From NCBI RefSeq assembly GCF_900046455.1, contig NZ_FCOT01000010.1:349516-413515 (forward strand): a DNA stretch of 64,000 bases, in the 5' to 3' direction. The position numbers and the translations under genes were made by a program. The notes beneath the pieces are model-generated. The model saw only the letters and a list, made by a program, of their open reading frames with translations. It was not told the DNA's origin and searched no databases. This document shows, piece by piece, positions 9,435 to 18,213 of this stretch; position 1 is the first letter of the stretch, and each line of letters starts with the position of its first letter. The DNA comes from Cellulomonas timonensis (GTDB taxonomy: Bacteria; Actinomycetota; Actinomycetes; Actinomycetales; Cellulomonadaceae).

Positions 9435-10247
9435 GTGAGAGCGTGGCCGCGCGAGGCGGCGGGTAACCGTGACGGCGGAGGGAAGCCGGCAATCGACGTG
9501 TACGACGCCATCGCTGAGCGGTACGACGAGCTCTGGGGAACGCGGGCCCACGACGCGGCCGAGTTCGCCTTCCTGCGGGCGCACGCGGGAACGGGGCCGG
9601 TGCTCGAGGTGGGGGTCGGCACCGGGCGGGTCGCCATCCCGCTGGCGCTGTCGGGGCTCGCCGTCGTGGGGGTCGACCCGTCACGGGGCATGCTCGACGT
9701 GCTCGCGCGCAAGCTGGCCCAGCAGCCGGGAGCGGACGTCGAACCACGCCTCGGGGACATGACCCTCGCCGGGGTGACGGGCGCCTTCATGCTCGTCTAC
9801 TGCGTCTACCACACGCTCGTCTACGCAGGCTCCCGGGCGGAGCAGGCGACCCTGTTCAGGCGCGCGGCCGAGCTGCTCCGACCTGGTGGGACCCTGGTCG
9901 TCGAGGCTTACCACCCCGGACTGGCACGCCGCGTGCGCTGGGACCGTGGGGTGCGGGTGCGGGTGCTCACGGACGCGGCGTGCGACATCGAGGTCTACGA
10001 GCACGACGCGGATCTGCAGACGGTGGACGTCACGGCGATCCGGGTCCAGGGCGGGGACGCCGAGCGAACCCGCTGGGTCGAGCGATACCTGCTCCCGGCA
10101 CAGCTCGATGGCCTCGCCACCGACGCCGGGCTGGTCCTGCACGCGCGCACGGGTGGCTACGCGGACGAGCCGTTCACCACAGCGAGCCGGCGCTGCGTGA
10201 GCGTCTACCGACACCGCCAGCCCGAGGGAACGCGCGGTCGCGGCTGA
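9435..10247 (+). CDS. Class I SAM-dependent methyltransferase
   Basis: 270 residues from a GTG at 9435; a later GTG at 9498, directly before YDAIAERYDELWG, is a plausible alternative and has a purine-rich stretch upstream. Motif I is VLEVGVGTGRVAIPLA, followed by VVGVDPSRGMLDVL (acidic residue contacting the SAM ribose) and LLRPGGTLVVEAYHPG. The C-terminal half has the strand-rich tail of small-molecule methyltransferases. It is divergent from the FAD oxidoreductase and convergent with the GNAT gene, so it is the only rightward gene inside the cluster. Substrate unknown; likely N- or O-methylation of the cluster product (inference). Confidence 0.82.
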   Translation: MRAWPREAAGNRDGGGKPAIDVYDAIAERYDELWGTRAHDAAEFAFLRAHAGTGPVLEVGVGTGRVAIPLALSGLAVVGVDPSRGMLDVLARKLAQQPGADVEPRLGDMTLAGVTGAFMLVYCVYHTLVYAGSRAEQATLFRRAAELLRPGGTLVVEAYHPGLARRVRWDRGVRVRVLTDAACDIEVYEHDADLQTVDVTAIRVQGGDAERTRWVERYLLPAQLDGLATDAGLVLHARTGGYADEPFTTASRRCVSVYRHRQPEGTRGRG

Positions 10248-10263
10248 CGACGCGTCCGCGCTG

Positions 10264-11430
10264 TCAGCAGAAGCCCGACCACTCCTCGGGGTCGATAGCC
10301 CCGGCCGTGCGCGGGTTCGCGAGCGCACGGGCGAGCGCCGCGGCGTTGTGCGCACGCGCGTCCGCAGCCGCGCCCGCCAGGACCCGCTCAGCACCGAAGT
10401 CGAGCAGCCAAGACGGTTGCAAACGGGCGCCGCGGAGTGCTTTCGCCTCGCTCGCCTTGATCCCGGCGTGCAGCCGACGGTCACCGGACACGGCGGAGCG
10501 CTCGATCAACTCGTAATAGACAAGGTTGAAGTACTCCGCCGCGCCGGGCGCCAGCCGGTCGTAGTCGAACCCCGCCCAGCGCAGGTGCACCGTGCCGTTC
10601 CACCGGTAGTAGAGGCAGAAGCCGGTCACGACGCCGTCGCGTGCGCACGTCAGCACACGGGCCTCCGCTCCCATCCCCTCGATGTGCGCGCGCAGCAGGG
10701 ACTCGTAGGACTCGACGTCCTGCACCGTTCCGTACTTGCCCCCGGTCGCGCGCGCGAGCGGGCCGAGCACCGCGACCCGCTCCGCGAGCGTCGAGTCCTC
10801 GACGACGTACCCCGCCTCGCGGAACCGTCGCCGTTCGCCGCGCACCGCCACGCGTCGTTTGGACGTCAGCGTGCCGAGCCACGCGTCCCAGCCCCCGCAC
10901 ACGTCGATCGACGCGTCGAGCTCGAGCAGGACTGGGATCCCGTCGACGCCGGCGGCGAGAGCACGGCGCACACCGTCGGTGTCGAGGTACATGCCCACCG
11001 TGGCGGCCTGCGACGCGCCGCCGCCCGAGGCTTCGCCGACGACGGCCGCCGCCTCGCGCAGCTGGTCGACGAGCATTGCGACGTCCTCGGGCCCCGAGGC
11101 CGGTGCGGACACGAGCCGGCCCTGGTAGCCCTGCAGCACGCCGATCATCGCGCCGTGGCCTGGGAGCGCCGGCAGCCCGCGCTCCGCGAGGAGGGTGTTC
11201 CAGTCGTAGAGTCCGGCCGCAGCCGACTCGACCTCGGTGACCACGGCGCCCGCGCGCGGCCGGGACGGCTCGCCCGCGAGCAGCAGACCGGTGCGGCCAG
11301 CCGCGGCCCCGGCGCAGTAGCGGACCCAGCGGGCGCTCGAGTAGAACGCGTCCTGGGTCAGCGCGTCCCAGTGCACGTCGTCAACGGTCGCCGGCGCGAA
11401 GCCGAGGTCGCGGGCGGTCGTGATGTCCAT
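10264..11430 (-). CDS. GNAT / FemAB-like acyltransferase (BioF2-like)
   Basis: 388 residues with two tandem GNAT-like folds, of the kind annotated as Acetyltransf_6 or peptidoglycan-bridge-like enzymes. Visible are the core segments TSKRRVAVRGERRRFREAGY, RVLTCARDGVVTGFCLYYRW and the C-terminal Y-E-L-I-E-R helix region with HAGIKASEAKALRG. Relatives transfer acyl or aminoacyl groups to amines; some use aminoacyl-tRNA. GAGGAGACCC precedes the ATG, and the gene follows the LysE stop by 12 bases, so it is the last gene of the NRPS operon. The acyl donor and acceptor are not evident. Confidence 0.75.
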   Translation of the reverse strand: MDITTARDLGFAPATVDDVHWDALTQDAFYSSARWVRYCAGAAAGRTGLLLAGEPSRPRAGAVVTEVESAAAGLYDWNTLLAERGLPALPGHGAMIGVLQGYQGRLVSAPASGPEDVAMLVDQLREAAAVVGEASGGGASQAATVGMYLDTDGVRRALAAGVDGIPVLLELDASIDVCGGWDAWLGTLTSKRRVAVRGERRRFREAGYVVEDSTLAERVAVLGPLARATGGKYGTVQDVESYESLLRAHIEGMGAEARVLTCARDGVVTGFCLYYRWNGTVHLRWAGFDYDRLAPGAAEYFNLVYYELIERSAVSGDRRLHAGIKASEAKALRGARLQPSWLLDFGAERVLAGAAADARAHNAAALARALANPRTAGAIDPEEWSGFC

Positions 11431-11442
11431 GGGTCTCCTCGA

Positions 11443-12204
11443 TCAGTGGGCGAACAGGCGAGAGACGCTCAGCACGAACGCCATGACGATGAGGGTCACG
11501 CCACACACGAGGCGCGCCCGGAGAAGCGCCCGGGGACTGCTCAGGACGCTGCGGGAGGCCAGTCCGGTGAGCAGTGCGACCGCGACGAGGACGCTCGTGC
11601 CCAGCACGTTGAACAACACGCCGAAGAAGGCGACCTGCTGCCATGTCGGGCCGTCCTGCGCCCGGACGAACTGCGGGATGAACGACAGGTAGAACACGAC
11701 GACCTTGACGTTGAGCAGGTTGACCAGGGCTCCGCGCGCCGTGACGGTCAGGAGGCCCGGCCGCTCGTCGGTCGCGGCCATCGCGCCCGAGGACGCCGAC
11801 CCGTCGGGCAGGGCTGCGCCGGGCGAAGCGTCGTCGCGCGGGTGGTCGGCATAATGCGGCGTCCCGCCCGCCGTCGCGGGTTCGGCGACCGGGAGCGCGC
11901 TCGTGTCCCGGATCATCGCGACGCCGGACCACACGAGATAGGCAGCGCCCGCGAACGTGACGACGTTCATCAACACGGGCGACGCCGCGACGAGGGCGGA
12001 CAGCCCAGCCGCGGCGAGGACCACGTGGCACAGCGAGCCGAGGGCGATCCCGAGCGCGGCGCACACACCCGCACGCGTACGCCACCGCAACGTGGCGCCG
12101 ACGACATAGGTCATGTCGAGCCCGGGGGTGAGGTTCAGCGCGAGGCTGGCCAGGACGAAGGCCCCGACCACCCCGATCTCCGGGACGAACACCCCCGGGC
12201 CCAC
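11443..12204 (-). CDS. LysE/RhtB family exporter
   Basis: 253 residues, mostly hydrophobic, with the LysE signature LASLALNLTPGLDMTYVVG near the N-terminus and six predicted membrane segments. A hydrophilic, Ala/Asp-rich loop (about residues 105-145) is longer than in typical 210-residue members. LysE-type proteins export amino acids or small amino-acid-like compounds. The GTG at 12204 is one base from the NRPS stop; a GTG eleven codons later, with GGAG upstream, is possible. The position between NRPS and GNAT suggests efflux of the product or an amino-acid precursor. Confidence 0.85.
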   Translation of the reverse strand: MGPGVFVPEIGVVGAFVLASLALNLTPGLDMTYVVGATLRWRTRAGVCAALGIALGSLCHVVLAAAGLSALVAASPVLMNVVTFAGAAYLVWSGVAMIRDTSALPVAEPATAGGTPHYADHPRDDASPGAALPDGSASSGAMAATDERPGLLTVTARGALVNLLNVKVVVFYLSFIPQFVRAQDGPTWQQVAFFGVLFNVLGTSVLVAVALLTGLASRSVLSSPRALLRARLVCGVTLIVMAFVLSVSRLFAH

Positions 12205-12205
12205 C

Positions 12206-15157
12206 TCAGCGCGCGCCCGTCGGGATGGTCGCGCTGCTCCGGCGCGCGTCGACGGCCCGGGCGAGGTCTCGGACGGTCGCCGCCGTGAAGATCACCGTGA
12301 GCGGCAGGGCGACCCCGAGCTCCTCCTCGATCCCCTGGAGCATCGACAGGACGACGAGGGAGTGGCCCCCGACGTCGAAGAAGCTCTGCTCCATCCCGAA
12401 CGACTCGGTTCCGAGGAGCTCGGACCAGACCCGGGCGACGGCGCGCTCGGTGTCGTCCGCCGGGGGGTCCACGGGCGCCGCCTGCTCCGCCTCGACCGGG
12501 AGCGCGGCGACGTCGACCTTGCCGCCGACCGTGGTCGGCCAGAGCGGGACGGCGAGCACCTGCGCAGGGACGTTCGCGGGCGGGAGCACCGTGGCCACCC
12601 GGTCGCGCGCGCGGGCCGCGACGTCCCGCCTGGCGCCGTCGCCACCGTCCGGCACCAGGACCCAGCCAACGAGGCGGGCGTCGGGCCCCTCGCCGAGCAG
12701 CCGGACCACGGCGTCGACCACACCGTCCTCGCGACGCAACACGGACTCGACCTCGCCGGTCTCGACCCGCACGCCGCGCACCTTGACCTGTCCGTCATCC
12801 CGCCCGAGGAAGTCGAGCGACCCGTCGCCACGCAGCCGCCCGAGGTCGCCCGTGCGGTAGACGCGTCCCTGGTCGGCTGTCTCGACGAACCGTGCGGCCG
12901 TGAGCGTCGGGTCACCGAGGTACCCGCGTGCCACACCGGCGCCCCCGACCCAGATCTCGCCCGCGACCCCAGGCAGCACGATCCGGCCGGCGTCGTCGCG
13001 GACCGTCACTGTGACACCGTCGAGCGGGGGGCCCAGCGTCGGGCGCGTGCCGGTGACCTCGACGGCCGTCGCGTTCACCGTGACCTCCGTCGGGCCGTAG
13101 ACGTTGAAAGCGCGGACCGGCGACGCCGCGAGGGTGCACCACAGCCCATCGTTCACTGCCTCGCCACCCACGAGGACCACCCCGGGCCGGTGCGCGTCCG
13201 CGTCCAGCAGGCCCGCGGCGAGCAGGAGGGTGAGGAATGTCGGCGTGACATCGATGACGTCGACCCCCGCTCGGCGGCACAGCCGCACATACGCGGGCGG
13301 GTCCCGGCGAGTGTCCTCGTCGACGACGACGAGGTGGTGACCCGCGGCGAGGAGCCCGAGCCGCTCGACCGAGCCGTCGAACACCAGCGACGGCGTGAGC
13401 GTGCCCACGAGAGGCTCGTCCCGGCCCACGGTCGCCGGACCGTAGATCCGCGCGCGATGGGCCCGCACGAGGTTCACGACGGACCGGTGCTCGACGACGA
13501 CACCCTTGGGCCGCCCTGTCGTGCCGGAGGTGTACAGCACATACGCGACGCCATCGGGTTGCGCCCGCGGCTCGAGCGGGCCCGCCGGCTCCTTGACGAC
13601 GTCTGAGACCGCGAGCGTCGGCACGCCCAGGTCCTGCGCACTGTCGGCGGCGAGGAGGAGGACGGCGCCGGCGTCCGCGAGGACCGTGCGACGACGCTCG
13701 ACCGGCCACTGCGGGTCAAGCGGGACGTACGCCGCGCCTGCCGCCCAGACGCCGAGCACCGCGGCGACGAGGTCGACGTCACGCTCGGAGGAGATGCCCA
13801 CCACCGCGTCCTCACCGGCCGCGGCCAGGATCGCAGCGGCGACAGCGGCTGCAGACCGCGTGAGCTCCGCGTAGGTCACGGTCCGTCGGGCGTCGCTGAC
13901 CGCCGGGGCGGCGGGGGTGCGGGCAGCCTGCTCGGCCACCAGGTGCACCAGGGTCGCGCCGGGAGCCTCCGGCGCCCCGCTGGGAATGCCCGCGGTCGCC
14001 GGCGCGGCGCCACCCAGGGGCAGATCGGCCAGCAGCACGGCGGGATCCGTGCCGATCTGACCGAGGACCGCGACGAGGATGGCGACGAGCTCGTCAGCGG
14101 GGCCATCGGCGTCGCGTGTGGTCACCACCGCACGGGCCCCGGACGCGTCGTGCAGCACATGGACGCCGATCCGGTCGTCGTGGCTGTCGTCTGAGAGGAC
14201 CACGTGGTCCCGGACGTGCGCGGTCCGCACCGGCAACGCCGCGAACGTCACGGGCCCTTGCGGACGTCGGCTGTCGGCCGCGAATGTGCCCACGCTCTGG
14301 CGCGACCACCGGAACGAGTCCGCCACGGCCACGAGCTCGGCGTGGGCCCTCACGACGGACGCGAGCACCTCGCTGGTCACCTCGTCGGCCTCGAGGACAC
14401 GCGGCAGTGGCAGTAGGCGCGAGAGCACCCCGACCGTCGACGCCAAGTCGGGGTACACGGTCCGGTGGTCCACGAGCACGGCGGTCGCGGGCAGGGCGTC
14501 CCGAGCTCGTGCGCGGACCGTCTCCCAGGCCGCGAGCAGGAACGCGTGGACGTCCACCCCGGCGGTGGCCGCCCGCGTGGTGATGGCCGACCACTGCCCA
14601 GGGCCGACGAGCGCATCCGCCGTCTGCACCGGCTCGTCGGCGTCCGCCCTCCCCCCCCGCGCGGCCCGCGACGGCCGCGGGAGTTGGTCGCCCTCGGCGT
14701 CCGAGACGACGTCCAGCCGCCCCGCGGCGTACTGCCCCGCCTGCACCGGCTCGTCGAGCGTTCTCCCGGTGAGGATCTCGACAAGGTCGTCCGCGAGCAC
14801 GACGAGCCCGCCGAGGTCGACCAGGTCGTCCGGCGCGCTCAGCTCGATCTCCGTGACCCCTGCGGACGACGCGAGCGTCACCTCGAGGCGAGCCACCGTC
14901 GACACGGCCCGGGCCGTGTCGCTCGCGGCGTCGACGGCCCACACGAGCGGCGCGTCGTCGTACACGTGGTGGACGACCCGCGACAGGCGCCGCTCCGTGC
15001 TCGTGCGCAGCGCCTCGTGCCGCGCGACGATGGTCGCCAAGGCCGCCTGCGCGGCCTCACGGGTTGTCCCCGACGGCAGCGGCAGCCGCAGACGCGAGCG
15101 CCCGAGGCCACGGCGCTCGCCGTGCTGGAGCGCTGCGGCCTGGTCCGTCACGCTCAT
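12206..15157 (-). CDS. Single-module NRPS: degenerate condensation - adenylation - thiolation
   Basis: 983 residues; the ATG at 15157 overlaps the oxygenase stop (ATGA). Residues 1 to about 400 have a condensation-domain layout, but the HHxxxDG site is replaced by SAPDDLVDLGG, so it is probably inactive. The adenylation domain follows with YVLYTSGTTGRPKGVV, FDGSVERL (Asp at the amino-binding position), NVYGPTEVTVNAT, YRTGDLGR, GRDDGQVKVRGVRVETGE and the A10-like TTVGGKVDV. A thiolation domain ends the protein (FFDVGGHSLVVLSML; Ser carries the phosphopantetheine). There is no thioesterase or second module. It most likely activates one amino acid and holds it as a thioester for tailoring. The 8-G run near 14651 is a possible sequencing weak point, but the frame is consistent on both sides. 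Confidence 0.9.
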   Translation of the reverse strand: MSVTDQAAALQHGERRGLGRSRLRLPLPSGTTREAAQAALATIVARHEALRTSTERRLSRVVHHVYDDAPLVWAVDAASDTARAVSTVARLEVTLASSAGVTEIELSAPDDLVDLGGLVVLADDLVEILTGRTLDEPVQAGQYAAGRLDVVSDAEGDQLPRPSRAARGGRADADEPVQTADALVGPGQWSAITTRAATAGVDVHAFLLAAWETVRARARDALPATAVLVDHRTVYPDLASTVGVLSRLLPLPRVLEADEVTSEVLASVVRAHAELVAVADSFRWSRQSVGTFAADSRRPQGPVTFAALPVRTAHVRDHVVLSDDSHDDRIGVHVLHDASGARAVVTTRDADGPADELVAILVAVLGQIGTDPAVLLADLPLGGAAPATAGIPSGAPEAPGATLVHLVAEQAARTPAAPAVSDARRTVTYAELTRSAAAVAAAILAAAGEDAVVGISSERDVDLVAAVLGVWAAGAAYVPLDPQWPVERRRTVLADAGAVLLLAADSAQDLGVPTLAVSDVVKEPAGPLEPRAQPDGVAYVLYTSGTTGRPKGVVVEHRSVVNLVRAHRARIYGPATVGRDEPLVGTLTPSLVFDGSVERLGLLAAGHHLVVVDEDTRRDPPAYVRLCRRAGVDVIDVTPTFLTLLLAAGLLDADAHRPGVVLVGGEAVNDGLWCTLAASPVRAFNVYGPTEVTVNATAVEVTGTRPTLGPPLDGVTVTVRDDAGRIVLPGVAGEIWVGGAGVARGYLGDPTLTAARFVETADQGRVYRTGDLGRLRGDGSLDFLGRDDGQVKVRGVRVETGEVESVLRREDGVVDAVVRLLGEGPDARLVGWVLVPDGGDGARRDVAARARDRVATVLPPANVPAQVLAVPLWPTTVGGKVDVAALPVEAEQAAPVDPPADDTERAVARVWSELLGTESFGMEQSFFDVGGHSLVVLSMLQGIEEELGVALPLTVIFTAATVRDLARAVDARRSSATIPTGAR

Positions 15158-16230
15158 CGGAGGGCCCCGCCAGCCGCCGGGACGGCCATCTCGAACGCCC
15201 CAGGAACGGCCACCTCGTGGAAGTGCGACGCCCGCGCCATCGACACGAGCACCTTGCGCGTGCCGGTGAACGGATCGCGCGCGTGGCACACCCGGAGGTT
15301 GTCGAGCAGCATCACGTCGTCCTTCTCCCACGGGAACCGCACCCGCGCGGCGTCGTACGCGCGCCGGACCTCCGCCATCATGTCGTCGGCGATCGCACCG
15401 CCGTCCCCGAAGTACGCGTGGCGGGGCAGGTCGTGCTCGGGCATCGCCTCGAGCATCGCGGCCCGGATCTGCGGGTCAAGGTTCGTCACGTGGAACAGGT
15501 GGGCCTGGTTGAACCACACCGGGCGCCCGAGCGCGGGGTGCTGCACGACGGCCGGCAGCACGTGCTCCGTGCGGAGCCGGTCGCCTTCGCGCCACTCCCA
15601 TGTCAGGCCGTCACGCTGGCAGTCCGCCTCGACGTCCGCCCGGTCATCCGTCTGGAACGCCTCCTGCCAGGTCAGCTCGAGCCCAGCGCCGAAGTTGCGC
15701 ACGTAGCGCAGGCCGCGCCGCACGAACTCGTCGCGCACGTCCGAGTCGATCGCGTCGAAGACGTCGTCGGTCCGGGCGATCGGCGTGGCGCCCCCGGTCT
15801 CAGCGACGATCACGGAGTGGAACATGATCCGGGTGGGCCACCGGTACTGGAACGCGTTCTCGCTGTGCAGCTCGATCGACAGCGCCGACGGGTGCTCGGT
15901 GGAGGTGTAGACGCCCTCGCGCTCCTTGGTGCGGCGCGTCGAGCGCTGGGTGTATTCGAGCCCGCCGCCGCCGACCGTCGCGCCGAACCGCGGGAAGCCG
16001 GTCTCCGGGGCGACCAGGAAACCACGGAACAGCAACGAGCCGTGCTCCGCGAGCATCGCCTCGATCCGCGCCACGTTCTCCTCAGCCCACGCGCCGAGAT
16101 CGATGTCGGTCGTTGGGCGCACGACGAGCGGGTGGGCCGCGCCGTCGATCTGTGCGGTCACCACGTCAGCCGCACCGGTCGGGACCGATCGCGGGCGCAG
16201 GCTCCGGAAGCTGGGTGTTGGGGAAGTCAT
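15154..16230 (-). CDS. TauD/clavaminate synthase-like Fe(II)/2-oxoglutarate oxygenase
   Basis: 358 residues of the TauD fold. The first two iron ligands are in IELHSENAF, an HxE variant as in clavaminate synthase and SyrP-type hydroxylases, rather than HxD. The distal His and 2-oxoglutarate Arg lie in LLDNLRVCHARDPFTGTRKV. LFRGFL and GGATPIA are typical framework motifs. Starts at an ATG overlapping the asparagine-synthase stop (GAGAGGAT upstream) and overlaps the NRPS start, so all three are coupled. HxE members often hydroxylate amino acids, free or held on carrier proteins, so beta-hydroxylation of the NRPS-bound residue is a reasonable inference. Confidence 0.87.
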   Translation of the reverse strand: MTSPTPSFRSLRPRSVPTGAADVVTAQIDGAAHPLVVRPTTDIDLGAWAEENVARIEAMLAEHGSLLFRGFLVAPETGFPRFGATVGGGGLEYTQRSTRRTKEREGVYTSTEHPSALSIELHSENAFQYRWPTRIMFHSVIVAETGGATPIARTDDVFDAIDSDVRDEFVRRGLRYVRNFGAGLELTWQEAFQTDDRADVEADCQRDGLTWEWREGDRLRTEHVLPAVVQHPALGRPVWFNQAHLFHVTNLDPQIRAAMLEAMPEHDLPRHAYFGDGGAIADDMMAEVRRAYDAARVRFPWEKDDVMLLDNLRVCHARDPFTGTRKVLVSMARASHFHEVAVPGAFEMAVPAAGGALR

Positions 16231-17924
16231 ACCGATCCTCTCGTCGTCACGGGCTGCGCCGCGGTGAGCGCGGCGTCAGGTCGGGCGCTGCTGGTGTGCC
16301 AGCGCTCGAGCATGTAGAGCGTCCACAGGGCGTACGCGTCGGCGGGGCGGAAGGCTTGGACGAACGACCGGAGCCTGTCGGGATCGAAGTAGCCGCGTCC
16401 GAGCGACTCCTCGGCGAGCAGCGCGGACGTGATCCGGTCACGTAGGAGGCGCGTGAGCCAGGACTCGAGCGGGACGGCGAGCTCCTGCTTGCGCCGGTGC
16501 ACCACACTGGCGGGCAGGTAGCGCTCGGCGACCGCCTTGAGCAGGGCCTTCTCGTTCCCCGGGACCAGCCGGAGGCCGGGGCCCAGGGTGCTGACGTACT
16601 CGACGAGCCGGTGGTCGAGCATGGGGCTGCGGGCCTCGACAGAGCTGGCCATCGACATCCGGTCGATCTTGACCAGCTGCGCGTCCGGCAGCCAGAACCG
16701 GAAGTCCAGCTGCAGCGCCCGCTCGAGGTCGGAGCGGCTCGGGTCGGTGCGTCCGAGCCGGCGCCGCAGGTGCACCGCCGGGTCGGTCTCGGTGACCCGA
16801 GACCGGAACGCCGGCGCGTACAGGTGCTCCTTGAGCGCGGGACGCACGCCGTCGACCAGCACGCTCGCGTAGCGGGTGGCCAGGTCGTCCCCCGCCTGGA
16901 GCGCCTCGAAGTCGACGCGGTGGCGGTCCGCCGGGTCGACCTCAGGGAGCGCCCGCAGCACGTCGTAGCGCCGGTAGCCACCGAAGATCTCGTCGGCGCC
17001 GTCGCCCGTCAGGACGACCGTGACCTCGCGCGCGGCGAGCTGGTACATCCTCCGGCTCGCGATCGCCGACGGGAACGCGTAGGGCTCGCCCATGTGCGCG
17101 AGGACCGCGTCCGCGTCGGCCAGGGCGTCGTCCGGCTGCACGGCGACCGCGTGATGCCGTGTACCGCAGAATTGGGACACCGCGCGCGCGTGCTCGGACT
17201 CGTCGAACGCCGCCTCCGCGAACCCGATCGAGAACGTGTCCAGCGGTTCTGGACGCATCCGGGCGGCCATCGCCACGACCAGGCTCGAGTCGAGCCCACC
17301 GCTGAGCATCGCCCCGAGCGGCACGTCCGCCTCCGATTCGAGGCGGCGCTCGACCGCGGCGCGCAGCAGGCGGTCGATCGTGTCCACCGCGTCGTCCCAC
17401 CTGACGACTGGGTCGAGCCCGTGGTCGCGCACATCCCAGTACGTGCTGGTCCGGATCCCGTTGTCGTCGAGCACCAGGATCGACGCCGGGGGGAGCTTGC
17501 GCACCGAGCGGTAGACCGTGCGGGGTGCGGGCACCACGCGGTGGCTGAGGTACTCATCGACCGCGTCGGGGTCGATCGTGAGGTCGAGATCGTGGTGCTG
17601 CGCGAGCGCCGAGAGCTCGGAGGCGAACACGAAGACGCCGTCGGGCGTCGTGCCGTAGAACAGCGGCTTCTTCCCGGCCCGGTCCGTGGCGAGGACGAGC
17701 CGCCGGTTCCGGGCGTCGAGGAGGGCAATCGCGAACATGCCGTCGAGGTGCGCGAACATCGCTGTGCCGTGGTGCGCGTACATCGCCGGGAGCACCGCGG
17801 CGTCCCCGCGGCCGTGGACCGGCCTGCCCGCGACGAGCATGCGGCGTCGGATCTCGTGGTGGTTGTAGATCTCCCCGTTGAACACGACGGCGACCTGCGG
17901 ATCGGCGCCGCTGACGGGTTGGTG
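16227..17924 (-). pseudogene. Asparagine synthase-like amidotransferase, lacks N-terminus
   Basis: About 565 residues of an AsnB-type enzyme: HQPVSGADP, FNGEIYNHHE of the glutaminase domain, then the ATP pyrophosphatase motif LSGGLDSSLV, TGDGADEIFGGYRRYD and DRMSMASSVEARSP. The first 60-75 residues, including MCGI with catalytic Cys2, are missing, because the sequence upstream of 17924 belongs to an MFS transporter. Without Cys2 it could use only free ammonia, as beta-lactam synthetases use other nucleophiles; but the missing start coincides with a join, so the intact gene probably had it. It would amidate or cyclise a carboxylate in the pathway (inference). Confidence 0.85.
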
Positions 17925-18111
17925 TGAAGAACAGTGCCGAGCCGGTGAGGAAGAGCCCGGTGCCGGAGGCCGCGACGACGGACGCGACGAGGAAGTGCCG
18001 AATCGCCGTCTCCGGCGGGAGCCACCCCCAGGCTCGTTGCCACAGGGTGGCTCCGCGCCCTGCGATCGGACCGTTGGCGCTTCCCCCAGGCGTCGGCACC
18101 CGCGTGAGCAT
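17925..18111 (-). pseudogene. MFS transporter, 5' fragment
   Basis: About 62 residues from the ATG at 18111: a short leader with WGWLPPETAIRHF, then the first membrane helix FLVASVVAASGTGLFLTG and SALFFT, as in N-termini of drug-efflux MFS proteins. The frame then breaks into asparagine-synthase sequence near TTCTTCACACC; the remaining 11 helices are gone. It follows the NDK-like gene by about 100 bases on the same strand. An ATG at 18162 is possible. The intact protein would be a third export route in this cluster. Confidence 0.65.
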
Positions 18112-18213
18112 ACGGCATGAGTTGTCCTGATCTGAGACGGTTCGCCCCATGCGACGAGACACTCAGCGCCTGCGCTCGGTCTCCCTGATGCGGATCAGGC
18201 CCGGCCTGTCCTC

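Noticed and set aside
14651..14658. Run of eight G (minus strand) in the NRPS as a frameshift or phase-variation tract
   Set aside because: C-domain-like sequence is continuous in one frame on both sides, so no frame change is needed.
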